A DNA stretch of 64,000 nucleotides, from assembly GCA_911728435.2 (NCBI GenBank), contig OU452209.1:10460869-10524868 (forward strand). Reading direction: 5' to 3'. Position numbers and translations under genes: made by a program. The stretch comes from Apoderus coryli. Lineage: Eukaryota > Arthropoda > Insecta > Coleoptera > Attelabidae. Position 1 is the first letter of the stretch. Every line of letters begins with the position of its first letter. Positions 25,301-31,135 of this stretch are shown here, piece after piece. The notes beneath the pieces are model-generated. The model searched no databases, was not told the origin of the DNA, and saw only the letters and a program-made list of their open reading frames with translations.

Positions 25301-25320
25301 TTTAATTTGAATTCTCCCAT
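7120..25320 (-). CDS. TUBGCP2 (Grip84): Gamma-tubulin complex component 2 (GCP2), 10 exons, 3' part outside the window
   Basis: The minus strand carries ten exons (25268-25320, 25017-25199, 24652-24790, 21443-21763, 19096-19248, 17734-17862, 12705-12881, 8455-8629, 8090-8241, 7120-7369), all with GT/AG borders and matching phases, giving 577 codons plus one base. GCP2 is a core subunit of the gamma-tubulin small and ring complexes that nucleate microtubules at centrosomes. Diagnostic blocks include RFIEEKTRFEFGQVNNAL (exon 5), LSLLHDSVI and PYFKILGMWIYRGIISDP (exon 7), DYWDKKYSV and GKYLNVIRQCG (exon 8) and LLDQGDFIVTF (exon 10). They follow the GCP2 order through the N-terminal Spc97/98 (GRIP1) region. 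The gamma-tubulin-binding GRIP2 domain and C-terminus, roughly 280-300 residues, were not found between 1 and 7119 and must lie beyond the window. Introns are packed with TE remnants, yet no exon is damaged, which indicates a live gene. Confidence 0.95.
7370..8089. other. TUBGCP2 intron 9, unassigned sequence
   Basis: Contains no gene. A G+C-richer patch (about 7430-7660) with CGTACGCGCGCC near 7635 may be TE-derived but was not recognised. Confidence 0.4.
8090..8241 (-). CDS. TUBGCP2: TUBGCP2 coding exon 9
   Basis: Acceptor CTTTTAG, donor GTAAGT; 152 nt. It encodes KPVKNKVQVIQYKIEE then AIEKAYKFASQTLLDLVIKE and LIGRLRS, matching the IEKAF.YAS..LL..L..E block. Confidence 0.95.
8455..8629 (-). 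CDS. TUBGCP2: TUBGCP2 coding exon 8
   Basis: Acceptor TTTTTAG, donor GTAAGT; 175 nt, ends in phase 1. It encodes FLVEDNEVIQKED, DYWDKKYSVRRDRIPTFL and ILKAGKYLNVIRQC(G), a hallmark GCP segment. Confidence 0.95.
8800..8915 (-). pseudogene. Weak DUF4817-type helix-turn-helix fragment
   Basis: The minus strand reads MDNINPTYTNADIINLFLI followed by HGECQRIISRTWRIF. The pattern YTN.E...ML.IYGEC..N...A.RLY is the start of the arthropod DUF4817-associated transposases seen elsewhere in the window. Similarity is low beyond HGEC and the fragment lies in TUBGCP2 intron 7, so the call is tentative. Confidence 0.4.
9063..9400 (+). repeat. Dispersed repeat (copy 1 of 2, inverted)
   Basis: GAGGGGCCTGCAAGTAAAAG plus GGTTCAAGTCCA near 9329-9361 recurs on the other strand at about 11848-11884 as AGGGGCCTAGAAGTAAAAGG plus GTTTAAGTGCA, with weaker similarity in the adjoining A/T-rich sequence. 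It is a moderately old interspersed repeat of unknown class inside TUBGCP2 intron 7. Confidence 0.5.
9688..10581 (+). CDS. Non-LTR retrotransposon ORF1 (PHD-like finger plus coiled coil), CR1/Jockey group
   Basis: A 297-codon intact frame starts at an ATG (9688). Residues 5-60 form a Cys/His cluster, CGGCKELI, then VKCGSTCGAWFHRKCSKI, then WSCEPC, a PHD-type zinc finger of the kind found in CR1/BS-like ORF1 proteins. Residues about 110-155 are heptad-like (IMAKLTVIENLYTDIHHKYE). The C-terminal half (RSKNIMVFNLGQTDNDLRAV ... VVRIGKPN ... LKVSLDS) resembles the RRM-like part of ORF1 proteins. These proteins bind the element RNA and chaperone it. The frame is followed at once by an endonuclease frame, as in a complete element, but the partner is truncated. 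Confidence 0.8.
   Translation: MSRKHPCGGCKELIQKNHYSVKCGSTCGAWFHRKCSKISDDLFKMLADPKWSVSWSCEPCVEAEIKTKQRSRRSVNLPSLSHDGVEICARGSGSGGLASDGSGFTISDIMAKLTVIENLYTDIHHKYEEQMKVNDVLRTELASVKAQLSVAIAGARDTAPDEGGDLLLELQNRQERSKNIMVFNLGQTDNDLRAVSELFEGLVGQVPRVAAVVRIGKPNSRNARPLKVSLDSAETAKKIIYNKKKLRDKHVYLNFDLTPKQRQIERGIFAEYKERLQHGDEIRLKYSNGVPVITPKN
10590..11309 (+). pseudogene. Non-LTR retrotransposon ORF2, N-terminal AP-endonuclease domain only
   Basis: The open frame covering SVYYQNVRGLRTKLSRLL, YDIIVFTETWLTDS, YRTDRSSLSSDCSRGGGVL, LLLGDFNLP and LDLVLS follows the order of the apurinic/apyrimidinic endonuclease of CR1/Jockey elements: N of QNVRGL, E of FTETWL, and the GDFN pair. The frame ends at 11309, before the last catalytic histidine, and no reverse transcriptase follows in place. 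The annotated end is therefore a truncation. It directly follows ORF1 (9688-10581), so both come from one insertion in TUBGCP2 intron 7. Confidence 0.8.
11310..11925. repeat. Unassigned intronic DNA with copy 2 of the 9.3-kb repeat
   Basis: No gene. Around 11690-11895 the minus strand resembles the dispersed repeat at 9063-9400. Confidence 0.45.
11926..12147. mobile_element. Small foldback MITE
   Basis: The left arm (AGCAGCCATTAATATTTGAT ... TTGTAGAGAGAGGCTTA) and the right arm (TAAGCCTCTCTCTACAAG ... ATTAAAGGCTGCT) are reverse complements of about 50 bp. They enclose about 120 bp of non-coding sequence. Confidence 0.75.
12297..12608 (+). mobile_element. DUF4817/IS630-type element remnant with GGGTGTC termini
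   Basis: The left end is TAGGGTGTCCCATTGG and the right end CGGGAGACACCCTGTA, an inverted pair typical of this insect family. Internally, plus-strand traces such as LDFYLWG and a degenerate C-terminus remain, with no open frame. The right 60 bp (TCGCTTTACGTCC ... ATGGACGGTCA) match the right end of the MITE at 58061-58473. Confidence 0.65.
12705..12881 (-). CDS. TUBGCP2: TUBGCP2 coding exon 7
   Basis: Acceptor GTTACAG, donor GTAAGT; 177 nt, phase 0. It encodes SGAKGGKVLSLLHDS and PYFKILGMWIYRGIISDPIG, the canonical GCP2 LSLLHD and W.YRG.I.DP motifs. Confidence 0.95.
12930..13485. repeat. Imperfect tandem duplication in TUBGCP2 intron 6
   Basis: GTAATACTGGGCTTGCAATC, GGATCATCTGGCTGGGG and CCAACGAAGAGA occur at about 13109-13171 and again at 13268-13330, a period near 159 bp. 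Source not recognised; the G+C level suggests retroelement origin. Confidence 0.6.
13491..14520 (+). pseudogene. Non-LTR retrotransposon ORF2 fragments (endonuclease and RT)
   Basis: Broken plus-strand frames read LLGDFNLPGGVWLDNQDSS, then PRGAEMWTAVTAMCNFHNLP and QLNQIPGRRSRLLELLLT (endonuclease), KDFIDFKNADLNIVNDYLGY (linker) and finally HTDFSKAPDRVNHGLLVHKL with SWLGRYLSSRTLVVRQ (RT palm). The order is that of one CR1/Jockey ORF2, related to the 10.6-kb endonuclease. Stops and indels separate the segments and most of the RT is missing. Confidence 0.7.
14537..14791 (-). pseudogene. Non-LTR endonuclease fragment, minus strand
   Basis: An 84-codon frame reads FIAVRKALPSCMIECPETLE, then QVFVSLF and VVILGCFYLPNRSPMEHYVI. 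This is the central AP-endonuclease region (V.V.......LE.V.V.......V.....Y.PP) of a CR1/Jockey element related to its neighbours, inserted in the opposite orientation. Confidence 0.6.
14905..14985 (+). repeat. tRNA-like segment with B-box, possible SINE scrap
   Basis: AGGGTTCAAATCCCT near 14952-14966 fits a polymerase III B-box and T-arm. An upstream CATG..CATG hairpin sits where an anticodon arm would be. No acceptor stem or A-box could be closed, so it is not called as a tRNA. Confidence 0.25.
15276..17215 (+). pseudogene. Non-LTR retrotransposon (CR1/Jockey-like) ORF1 tail plus ORF2, decayed
   Basis: Order along the plus strand: an ORF1 coiled coil (KLTILLEKYDQQLEIN ... LNERIQTLEN, 15290-15420); endonuclease end (IVVGDFNIS, 15590); linker (RELWKFNQNKKRKSRIPSLM, 15970); RT fingers (KAMRKLKPKMTSGCDNVPAF, 16200); palm (YTDFSKAFDRLDHSI, 16600; SGAPQGSNLAPLIFAIFVND, 16770; the catalytic FADDLKVF, 16861); and thumb (SVTKDLGVVVDSALSFNQHI, 17070). 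Frameshifts separate the parts. The element lies in TUBGCP2 intron 6 and once encoded a target-primed reverse transcriptase; it is now inactive. Confidence 0.85.
17216..17545 (+). repeat. 3' UTR and tail of the preceding non-LTR element
   Basis: The sequence ends GGGCGCAAGCCTGTTAGACA followed by ATAAATATTATTATTAT, a short-repeat 3' tail typical of CR1-like elements. A related tail lies on the minus strand at 26816-27000 (CCTGTTAGACATTAAAGATT). Confidence 0.65.
17734..17862 (-). CDS. TUBGCP2: TUBGCP2 coding exon 6
   Basis: Acceptor TTGCAG, donor GTAAGA; 129 nt, phase 0. It encodes LFTIQLESELRAGSLNLQKM followed by WFFAQ, matching the L..LQKLWFYIQP block of GCP2. Confidence 0.9.
18090..18950 (+). 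pseudogene. mariner transposase pseudogene (mauritiana-like)
   Basis: Plus-strand pieces read CSGRPKGVVTPKSVDKIHVM (HTH linker), LRRFVTVDERRIHHITPETK and QQPKQWVSEEG (first catalytic block; the usual VDETW is here VDERR), GYELL, then HILQI..PPPT over the HPPYSPDLAPSDY site, and RFMSNEEVIVEANAYFEGLE then EYYYLEAIQKLETLWSKCI (C-terminus). Stops and frameshifts are frequent. A 19-bp inverted copy of the PDLAPSD codons interrupts the third catalytic site (see findings). It sits in TUBGCP2 intron 5. Confidence 0.85.
19096..19248 (-). CDS. TUBGCP2: TUBGCP2 coding exon 5
   Basis: Acceptor TTTTAG, donor GTAATT; 153 nt, phase 0. It encodes VCLQELVKQILPLASYYSII then RFIEEKTRFEFGQVNNAL, one of the most conserved GCP2 blocks. 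Confidence 0.93.
19516..19800 (-). pseudogene. Non-LTR RT fragment (ADDLVIL motif)
   Basis: A 94-codon minus-strand frame reads DDLLTGLERDGVEFQANADD, LVILSRS and QATLNMTQGWCQREQMSAVN. This is the RT catalytic strand (YADDLVI, with N for Y) followed by the W.......N..KT region of R1/Jockey-type elements. Only the palm core is present. Confidence 0.7.
20190..21240 (+). pseudogene. Jockey-clade RT C-terminal fragment with poly(A) tail
   Basis: The plus strand encodes NADDSALSARSCSAELITRY (FADDTAL equivalent), KINADKSTALLIRRKVR, RPALIYVSPAWGYAAPSYLK, RLAATQNE and VSNAQIRRDLKLDSL in shifting frames: the Jockey RT palm end, thumb and C-terminal region. A run of 15 A at 21224-21238 ends the element, as expected for a 5'-truncated Jockey insertion. 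It lies in TUBGCP2 intron 4 and is interrupted by several indels. Confidence 0.8.
21443..21763 (-). CDS. TUBGCP2: TUBGCP2 coding exon 4
   Basis: Acceptor GTTTTAG, donor GTAAGT; 321 nt, phase 0 at both ends. It includes PSVASWVQRRPNMSCDF, ILIEDLLNVLIGLPGCYIEP and GPRTFHINDNVP, equivalent to the W.Y.RP and VVEDLLYVLVG...Y blocks where the conserved GCP fold begins. Confidence 0.93.
21838..22083 (-). pseudogene. IS630-like transposase C-terminal fragment
   Basis: The minus strand reads WSPRLPDIAPYDFFLGGTLK followed by HTLQRVWDVLNYRLDICLLT. This corresponds to the last catalytic block (WPPRSPDL.PCDFFLWG..K) and C-terminal tail (L.RVW.E..YRLD.CR.T) of a common arthropod transposase. Only the C-terminal third remains, in TUBGCP2 intron 3. 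Confidence 0.75.
22370..23320 (-). pseudogene. RTE-clade non-LTR RT, C-terminal half, decayed
   Basis: On the minus strand near 23220-23100: VIELQYADDNVVLADTEEDL then QYTLNAFNSAYRSSGLELNI, the RT YADD strand and following helix. At 22911-22640: VVPIVTYSWESWTTYRRHLK, ALEKYHQRWLRRILGIKWQD and VRDQLRWTGHVNLMPTERLP, the C-terminal block of RTE/BovB elements (LLYGSETW ... HQRCLRRILGI.W.D ... RWVGHV.RM). The frame decays further to about 22370. It lies in TUBGCP2 intron 3. Confidence 0.85.
23950..24190 (+). repeat. Degenerate CCTAA-like (TTAGG-type) low-complexity repeat
   Basis: About 240 bp are almost free of G on the plus strand and full of CTAACC, CCTAAC and ACTAACCTAAC, with TATAACTCACCCA recurring. 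It may descend from an interstitial array of the insect telomeric unit or be an independent CA-rich repeat. It lies in TUBGCP2 intron 3. Confidence 0.45.
24191..24621. other. Unassigned intronic DNA
   Basis: AT-rich. A phrase of the type ATTCTGTGGGTC..CAAGTTTACCA occurs near 24369 and 24576 and, inverted, near 23600 (TGGTAAAGTTGGAGACCCAC), so a small dispersed repeat is present. No gene seen. Confidence 0.4.
24652..24790 (-). CDS. TUBGCP2: TUBGCP2 coding exon 3
   Basis: Acceptor TTCTAG, donor GTAAGT; 139 nt ending in phase 0. It encodes VDSLNLFIKLLSNISNDTHV, corresponding to the LDPLVYLLSKL segment of GCP2. Confidence 0.85.
25017..25199 (-). CDS. TUBGCP2: TUBGCP2 coding exon 2
   Basis: Acceptor TTTTAG before 25199, donor GTAAGT after 25017; 183 nt. 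It encodes GSGKVNPEELVDYIQKSLNL and ends PFYAKYNDLKEKN (last codon split), matching the GCP2 KYDELKSKN block. Confidence 0.85.
25268..25320 (-). CDS. TUBGCP2: TUBGCP2 coding exon 1 (start codon)
   Basis: ATG at 25320-25318 opens MGEFKLNHIISSLIDSLG. Donor GTGAGT at 25267; 53 nt, ending in phase 2. It resembles the short amphipathic GCP2 N-terminus. Confidence 0.85.
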
Positions 25321-26251
25321 TTCAACTTAGCGGCACAAAATTTAATTCAATCGTTTTCTGTATTATATAAATAATTAACGTTAAATTTAAAACAAATTCT
25401 CCGGTTGACCAAATTGTAAACAATAAAAGTAAATTTTGTTTACAAATGTCAATTATCAATTTTGTTTCACTTTAAAAGATCAATTGAAATTTCGTTTCGT
25501 TTTATGCAAAGGATTCTGCAAGTGACTCACCTCACTTTAATCATTTGGGGTTACCTTTCAAAGCGAAATATCAGCAATTTTCACTCACCTGTCTGTCTCG
25601 CCATGTCCTTTAACACAAGTTAACAGTTAACATACACACATAATATGTTACCTGTGGTTATTCTTTGGTAGTGATTGATCGGAACTTATAATGAACTAAA
25701 TATTTGGGGAAACCGAAAATAATCTATTTTGTGATTGTCTTTCACTTAACCTCGAAAAGTTGTGAAAACAACCAACTCTGCTCTGAAAACTGGAAAATTA
25801 TTTAAACTTATACATTGAATCAAAATCATATTCCAAGAATTCGAAATTATTATTTCTCAATATTCAATACTTTTAGAGGTTAACTGCTGAATTGTTGAAT
25901 AAACTAACCGTTACCTAGAGGCAGTGAAATGTATACTACGTAACTGGAATACTGGAATCTGGAATGGGCTCGAATAAGAATAAGGTGCAGCAGCATTGTG
26001 TCACATTTGTATGAGTGCGACACAATCATATGGACGGTATTCTGTTGCAGTCTGTTGCATATCTGTAAATGGCTGGTACATTATGGTTATATCAAATTCT
26101 ACGCTTTATTATATTCTTAGTGAATTGTTATCTGTAATAAATTTTGCATGTTAATAGTATGTTAGGTTTTGGACTAGAGATTAGTGTCTGGTATTTATAA
26201 ATATTCTATAGAAAAGTGCGTATAATGTAGGAATAACAAATAACAATTGTT
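25321..26251. promoter_or_regulatory. Shared intergenic region between TUBGCP2 and a THAP-type exon
   Basis: About 0.93 kb separates the TUBGCP2 start codon (minus) from the ATG of a THAP-like first exon (plus). It should contain TUBGCP2 promoter sequences and 5' UTR by position. No TATA box or initiator can be assigned with confidence. Confidence 0.4.
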
Positions 26252-26313
26252 ATGTATTGTTCATCAAATGGATGTAGTAATGGCCAAGGCGAAATACAAA
26301 CTACTTTTCATCG
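26252..26313 (+). CDS. THAP-domain first exon (zinc-finger N-terminus)
   Basis: ATG at 26252 opens MYCSSNGCSNGQGEIQTTFH plus R, then a strong donor TCG|GTAAGT at 26313/26314. The C.x4.C pair followed after a dozen residues by FHR is the beginning of a THAP C2CH zinc finger (C..x..C.N.......FH.FP). THAP proteins are DNA-binding, both host factors and P-element-type transposases use the fold. No following exon (FP....R..W) was recognised downstream, so it could be the start of a host gene running out of view or an orphan exon of a domesticated or mobile gene. Its divergent position beside TUBGCP2 favours a transcribed context. Confidence 0.5.
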
Positions 26314-26815
26314 GTAAGTTATTTATTTTATTGTTCAAAACAGAATATGCTTTTTAAAAGAAACTTAAAAGCCTGCTCGATTTCTCCGTTTACTCAGTGT
26401 GTTAGACAGAGAACGCATACCGTCCATGATATATCTCTACATGCCTCAGTTTTGTTGTGGTTCCCTTCCAGTTACATTTCACTGCCTAGAGGTTGATCAG
26501 TAAGCGACAGCAAGCATACATTAAAAAGCCAACGTGCCGAGCCAATCAGAGCATTTGGGGTGGGGCTTTCCTTGGCGCGCATTTGAATTTAACCGCTATT
26601 CAACTTATTATGAAACTGAAATTTAGTCGATATTTAATCGGAATGAGTTTTTCAGTAAAATAATTTAAATATTAATATGTATAAGGTATTCGCTAAGAAA
26701 GTCTGTTGAACTTTCCTTTGTAGTACCTAGGTATTTCTTGATATAGCTGAAAAACCTTCATTTTGATATATCGAAAAAACGATACTAAAATATCTATATT
26801 TATGTATAATTTGAA
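26314..26815. other. Unassigned
   Basis: No second THAP exon, RNA gene or repeat could be recognised in this AT-rich stretch. Confidence 0.4.
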
Positions 26816-27000
26816 GATAATAAATAAATAAATAAATCTTTAATGTCTAACAGGTTTACACCCAATTACAAGACAATTACAATGTATAAACTTAAAAATA
26901 ATAATTCTATGCAATTTATAGACTTAAATATAACACCAAATACACTAATTATTATTAATACAAAACCAAGAGTACGCTAAGCTGACAAGCCACGCCACCC
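26816..27000 (-). repeat. CR1-like element 3' tail, minus strand
   Basis: Read on the minus strand it ends CCTGTTAGACATTAAAGATT then TATTTATTTATTTATT, like the 3' end of the non-LTR element at 17490-17540. Only the tail is present. Confidence 0.6.
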
Positions 27001-27230
27001 CATATCTTGAGTAAAAAAAAAATCATTCCCTTCTCAACATGAATCTAAAAAATATAAGAATTATAAGTTTAAACTAATACTCTAATTTTAAAATCATATT
27101 ATCTATTACAGATAGGAAGTCAGGAAATAAAAAAGAGGCACATTATTCTCAATAGTTTATTTTTAGCTATATATATTAAATTATAAAACTTATTGATTTA
27201 TATTGTAAAACATGTTTTTATTTGCAGTTG

Positions 27231-27271
27231 TACTCCTGATGAAGCCGTGAATTACGTCGAAATATTGAGTA
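27231..27271 (+). ncRNA. Hammerhead-ribozyme-like motif HH1
   Basis: Stem I TACTC (27231-27235) pairs perfectly with GAGTA (27267-27271). Core CTGATGA 27236-27242, unpaired A 27243, stem II GCCGT/ACGTC with one mismatch around loop GAATT, GAA 27259-27261, then ATATT. It has the layout of a type-I hammerhead with a minimal stem III; the extra A before stem II is non-canonical. Confidence 0.55.
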
Positions 27272-28307
27272 AATAAAAATAGAAAAAAGAGCTATTTTTT
27301 ATTCACAGACCGCTTACTTGATAATTCCTTATAATAGAATTTATATTAAATTATACACAATGATAATAAATAATAATTACTATGAATATACAAATTAATA
27401 CAAATATACCACTACCATACAGACAAGGTGTTTCAAAAGAAATGCAAAAAATCATTAAGGGGTGATTCCTTGTTGAAAATAACGGATAGTTTGTCTTATA
27501 AAAAATCAGGTCAGAGCTTCACCCCTATGGAGTTACGGGACCGCAAATATGAAGGAAAATTTCAGGATATTTTTTTTTTAATTAAAGAAAAATAAGAAAA
27601 TGCTACAACTTTGAGGACGTATTACTGTAATTGAAATATTTTTTATTTTTAAAAAATAATGAGACGGTGAAAAAGATTTGTTTTCACGTAACTTTCAAAA
27701 AAATTGGGCTACAGCTCAGGAAAAATTGGTTGAAAATTGACCATAAATTTGCAAAATTATTTTCAATGTTTGTTTTTTTTTTGGTATGGCGCCAAACAAA
27801 CGAAAATCATAATATCAGGTGTATTGCCCGCATGCGCATAATATACAGGTTTTAATTGGCTCGGCACGTTGGCTTTTTAATGTATGCTCAAAAACAGTCC
27901 GAGATCAGACCTGTTCTGTAACAAACCAAACCCTCTAAAAACCTCCACCACTGGTGGCCAGCTAGTGCAATGCCCGACTAGTGCTGCCACCACACAAAAG
28001 CATCACTTGTTTTTGCAAGACGACGCCAAAAATAAAAAAAGATGCCGACGCGATACAGACACATAATAATATTTTCGTTGTTACTTATTTTTTATTCTGA
28101 TTAAAGTTATTTTTCTTTCTTTTACATTTTAAAGAAGTATATTCTTTCGGTGTAATAATAATTACTAACCCAACTACCCCTCACAGTTCAAGAAAACTCG
28201 AACATGTAAATTTGAACTGCGCACAGTTCCTGACAGTTCTAGAACAGTTCTTGTAAGAACCCGAATAAAGCTATTTGTCTAATTCCAAAGGTTAATACTA
28301 CCTATTA
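27272..28307. other. AT-rich intergenic DNA with MITE-like scraps
   Basis: AAGGTGTTTCAAAAGAAATG near 27426 resembles the terminus of a mariner-like MITE. Short open frames at 27631-27855 and 27884-28066 match nothing recognised. Confidence 0.35.
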
Positions 28308-28425
28308 TATACAGGGTGTCTCGCGGTGGATGGCGTATTAGATGTTTATGGAGAACTAGCAAACAACAGATTATTTAAAAGGATCAAGATTGGAATCACG
28401 AAAAAGTCGTGGAATTGATTTTTTA
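28308..28425 (+). mobile_element. IS630/mariner-type terminus fragment
   Basis: TACAGGGTGTCTCGCGGTGG starts like the GGGTGTC termini at 12297 and 58061, but no matching right end is present. Confidence 0.4.
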
Positions 28426-28429
28426 TTTT

Positions 28430-28588
28430 ATTTATTCTTTGCTCCTCAGAATGATAACAATATACAATATGACATGTCACATTATGGGATAGTCAATAAT
28501 ATTACATACAACACAAAAACAATAATATTCATACATAACCCGCTATAATTCGGGACTTAAAACTATTCATTAGTACAATTTAAAAACT
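28430..28588 (-). repeat. 3' tail of a non-LTR element, minus strand
   Basis: Read on the minus strand it ends GAGGAGCAAAGAATAAATAA, a short-repeat tail typical of CR1-like elements. It lies in line with the minus-strand pol at 31136-32422, separated from it by the AT-rich element 28589-31135, so the two may be parts of one interrupted element. Confidence 0.45.
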
Positions 28589-31135
28589 CCCCAACTAGCA
28601 ATTCGACATTCTTAAAGAACTAATATATTTTATAATTATTTTATTGCCGCTTAGTAAAAACTTTTTTGTTCTTTAAAGGTTCGTTTGGTGATAAAACTGC
28701 TGTGTTAAACTTTTCTGTGAGAAAAACTGTTTTAAGAACGTTTTTACAGCAAAATAATAAAATAGTTATAAAATATGATATCGTAACAGTTTTATAAACG
28801 TTTATAAAATATTTTTTATAGGACGAATTTGTTCCGAATGATAATTGGTTTTAAAAGCATTTTGCAAAAGTACTAGTCTGAATTAACTTGTTCCTTTAAA
28901 AACAATTATAAAATTATTCTGTTAAAGTACGTTTCGTAATAATAAAATAGTTTTTTTATTGTCGTTATTAAGAGCGATTTGTTTGCTGCAGCAAATTTGT
29001 GCGCAAATTAATAATTACAAAATTGTTTTTTAGTTATTTTATTAAAAACAATAAAAAAATAAATAACATAGTCTTATTTATTTTCAACTGATATTTATTG
29101 TTATATCATACACAGGTTTAAAATGTCCAAACGAAAAGCAGTTGTGCATTTAATAGAAAATTAATTACAATATTATAAATTATCAAAGGGAAAGCATTAG
29201 TGACTATAATAATGAGTAGGAAACTGTAATAGAATCTAATCAAATTAATGACAATTTATAAGACACCAAATATTTTGGAGACTGATAAATTCTCAGGAGG
29301 AATTATTACGAGATGGTGAGCGGGTAGCCGAAATAGAGAATTGGTGATCAATATCATGCTTCAAGCACAACAAGTGAGCTAGAAAAAAATGCAAAACTAA
29401 GAGAAAACATGGGCAGTATCAAATCATGTTCCGCATTTTTCCAGAAGAAGCTTTTTGCTATACTCAATAAACGCATGCCAAATTTTCTACCTCAAGATCC
29501 TCGAACTCTCTTAAAGACACTCAACAAACCGTTTTAATAACGGCAGTTATAACATACATACCTACATAACATAAACAAAGAGCTCAATTTAGGTTATGTT
29601 TAAATTACTCCCGTAAAAGCTAATAAGAGAGTAATTATAAAAGCATTTTGTTTTATAAGAACACATTAAAAGCTTTTATAAAACATATTATATTAAAGTT
29701 TGTTTTGTAAAACTCTGTTTACTATTTTATTATTATTCCAATATTGCGACGATGCGACACACGGCGGCGACTCACACAAACATCAAATTATCAAGCACGA
29801 ATACTTCAAGTAGACAGGAGTAGACTTGATTAATTTGTATACATTTTATCTTATATATTTTTTGCAGCACCTTTTAATTAAATTTTGATTTTTTAGAGCA
29901 TTTACATAAAAGCTTGTTTTAGTATGTTTCACTATTAATTTATTTTAAATAACGGCAAAGGATAACTAAATACATAAAACTTCAAGAAAAATACTTGTAA
30001 TTAGCTTCATTATTCATTATCAAGCTTAGTGAAATATATTTTACTTACTTTTTTACACCATAACTGGTTTATAAAAAATTCTTCACGTTTACATAAAACA
30101 TAGGTATCTACTTATATTTTGGCTAGTGTCCATATGATAGATATAAAAGAATCATATCATCATCATATCATTCTTATGCTATCAAAGGGGTTTCAGGTAA
30201 TATTAATTTTATATTACCCTTAAAATATAATGAGATTTGTTTTTTAACGAATACACCCCTGTATAAAACAATTCTGCAGTTATTTTATAATAGCTATCTA
30301 AACAGCATACTCGTCTGTGTTGAGATAATTTTGTTTTATAAGCATCGTATAAGGAAGAAGCCATTTTTGGTTTCTTTAAATTGTTAGCCATGTTGACCAA
30401 ACTTTTAAAATTAATATTTTTTATAATTTGTCAAATTATCTTAGCTAGTAAGGTATACAGAATCAGTCATTACATAATGAAAGATATACCAAAAGATTAT
30501 TTTCAACAATAAGTGACAATAAAAAAAATATTTTATATAATTTATAAAATCTAAATTCATTAATTTACATAATTCACGAGGCGCATTAAAATTTTAGTAA
30601 TAATATACAATATATTTAACAGTAAATTTTGTTTCGCAGCCAAATCTGCTCATGTGTGAATTTTATCTGACTTATTTTATTATTCATTATTGGGTATTAT
30701 AGCGTTTTATATTATTTTTACCTCCATGATTGTTCAGATTTTATTAATGTGTACCAACAACAATGCATAATAATTATAAAATAATTTTGTATAAAAAGGT
30801 ATTTTAAAAAAACGTTTTTATCCTTTAACTGTTGCCGCTGAGAGCAAAAATGTTGAAATTGAGGCTCTTATAAAAGATTTATAAAATATGTTTATAACAG
30901 TTTTATTTGATTTTTATTAAATATTTATAAACGTTCTAAAAACTATTGTATAATAGCAACAAGCAACATTTATAGAACCGTTAAAGAGTCGATTTGTTTT
31001 ATAAATCTGCGCCTTTTTCGTGTTTATAAGGCGCGTAAGAACGTTGTGAAAATGTTTATAAAACAATGGGTGTTTTATAAAATATATTTTATAAATGTTC
31101 TTACAGCAATTAAAAAAGTTAAATTGTCAGTTGGG
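28589..31135. mobile_element. AT-rich 2.5-kb element with TTTATAAAA-rich ends, probably a decayed DNA transposon
   Basis: Both ends are saturated with TTTATAAAAC and ACGTTTATAAAATA variants. Short candidate terminal inverted repeats are CCCAACTAGCAATT (left, from 28590) and AATTGTCAGTTGGG (right, to 31135). An internal plus-strand remnant near 29395-29536 reads KSCSAFFQKKLFAIL, NKRMPNFLPQDPRTLLKTL. The P.DPRTLL.TP pattern recurs in uncharacterised insect TE-associated proteins. The block separates the 3' end of a minus-strand RT frame from a matching tail, which suggests insertion into that retroelement. The class is not established. Confidence 0.45.
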
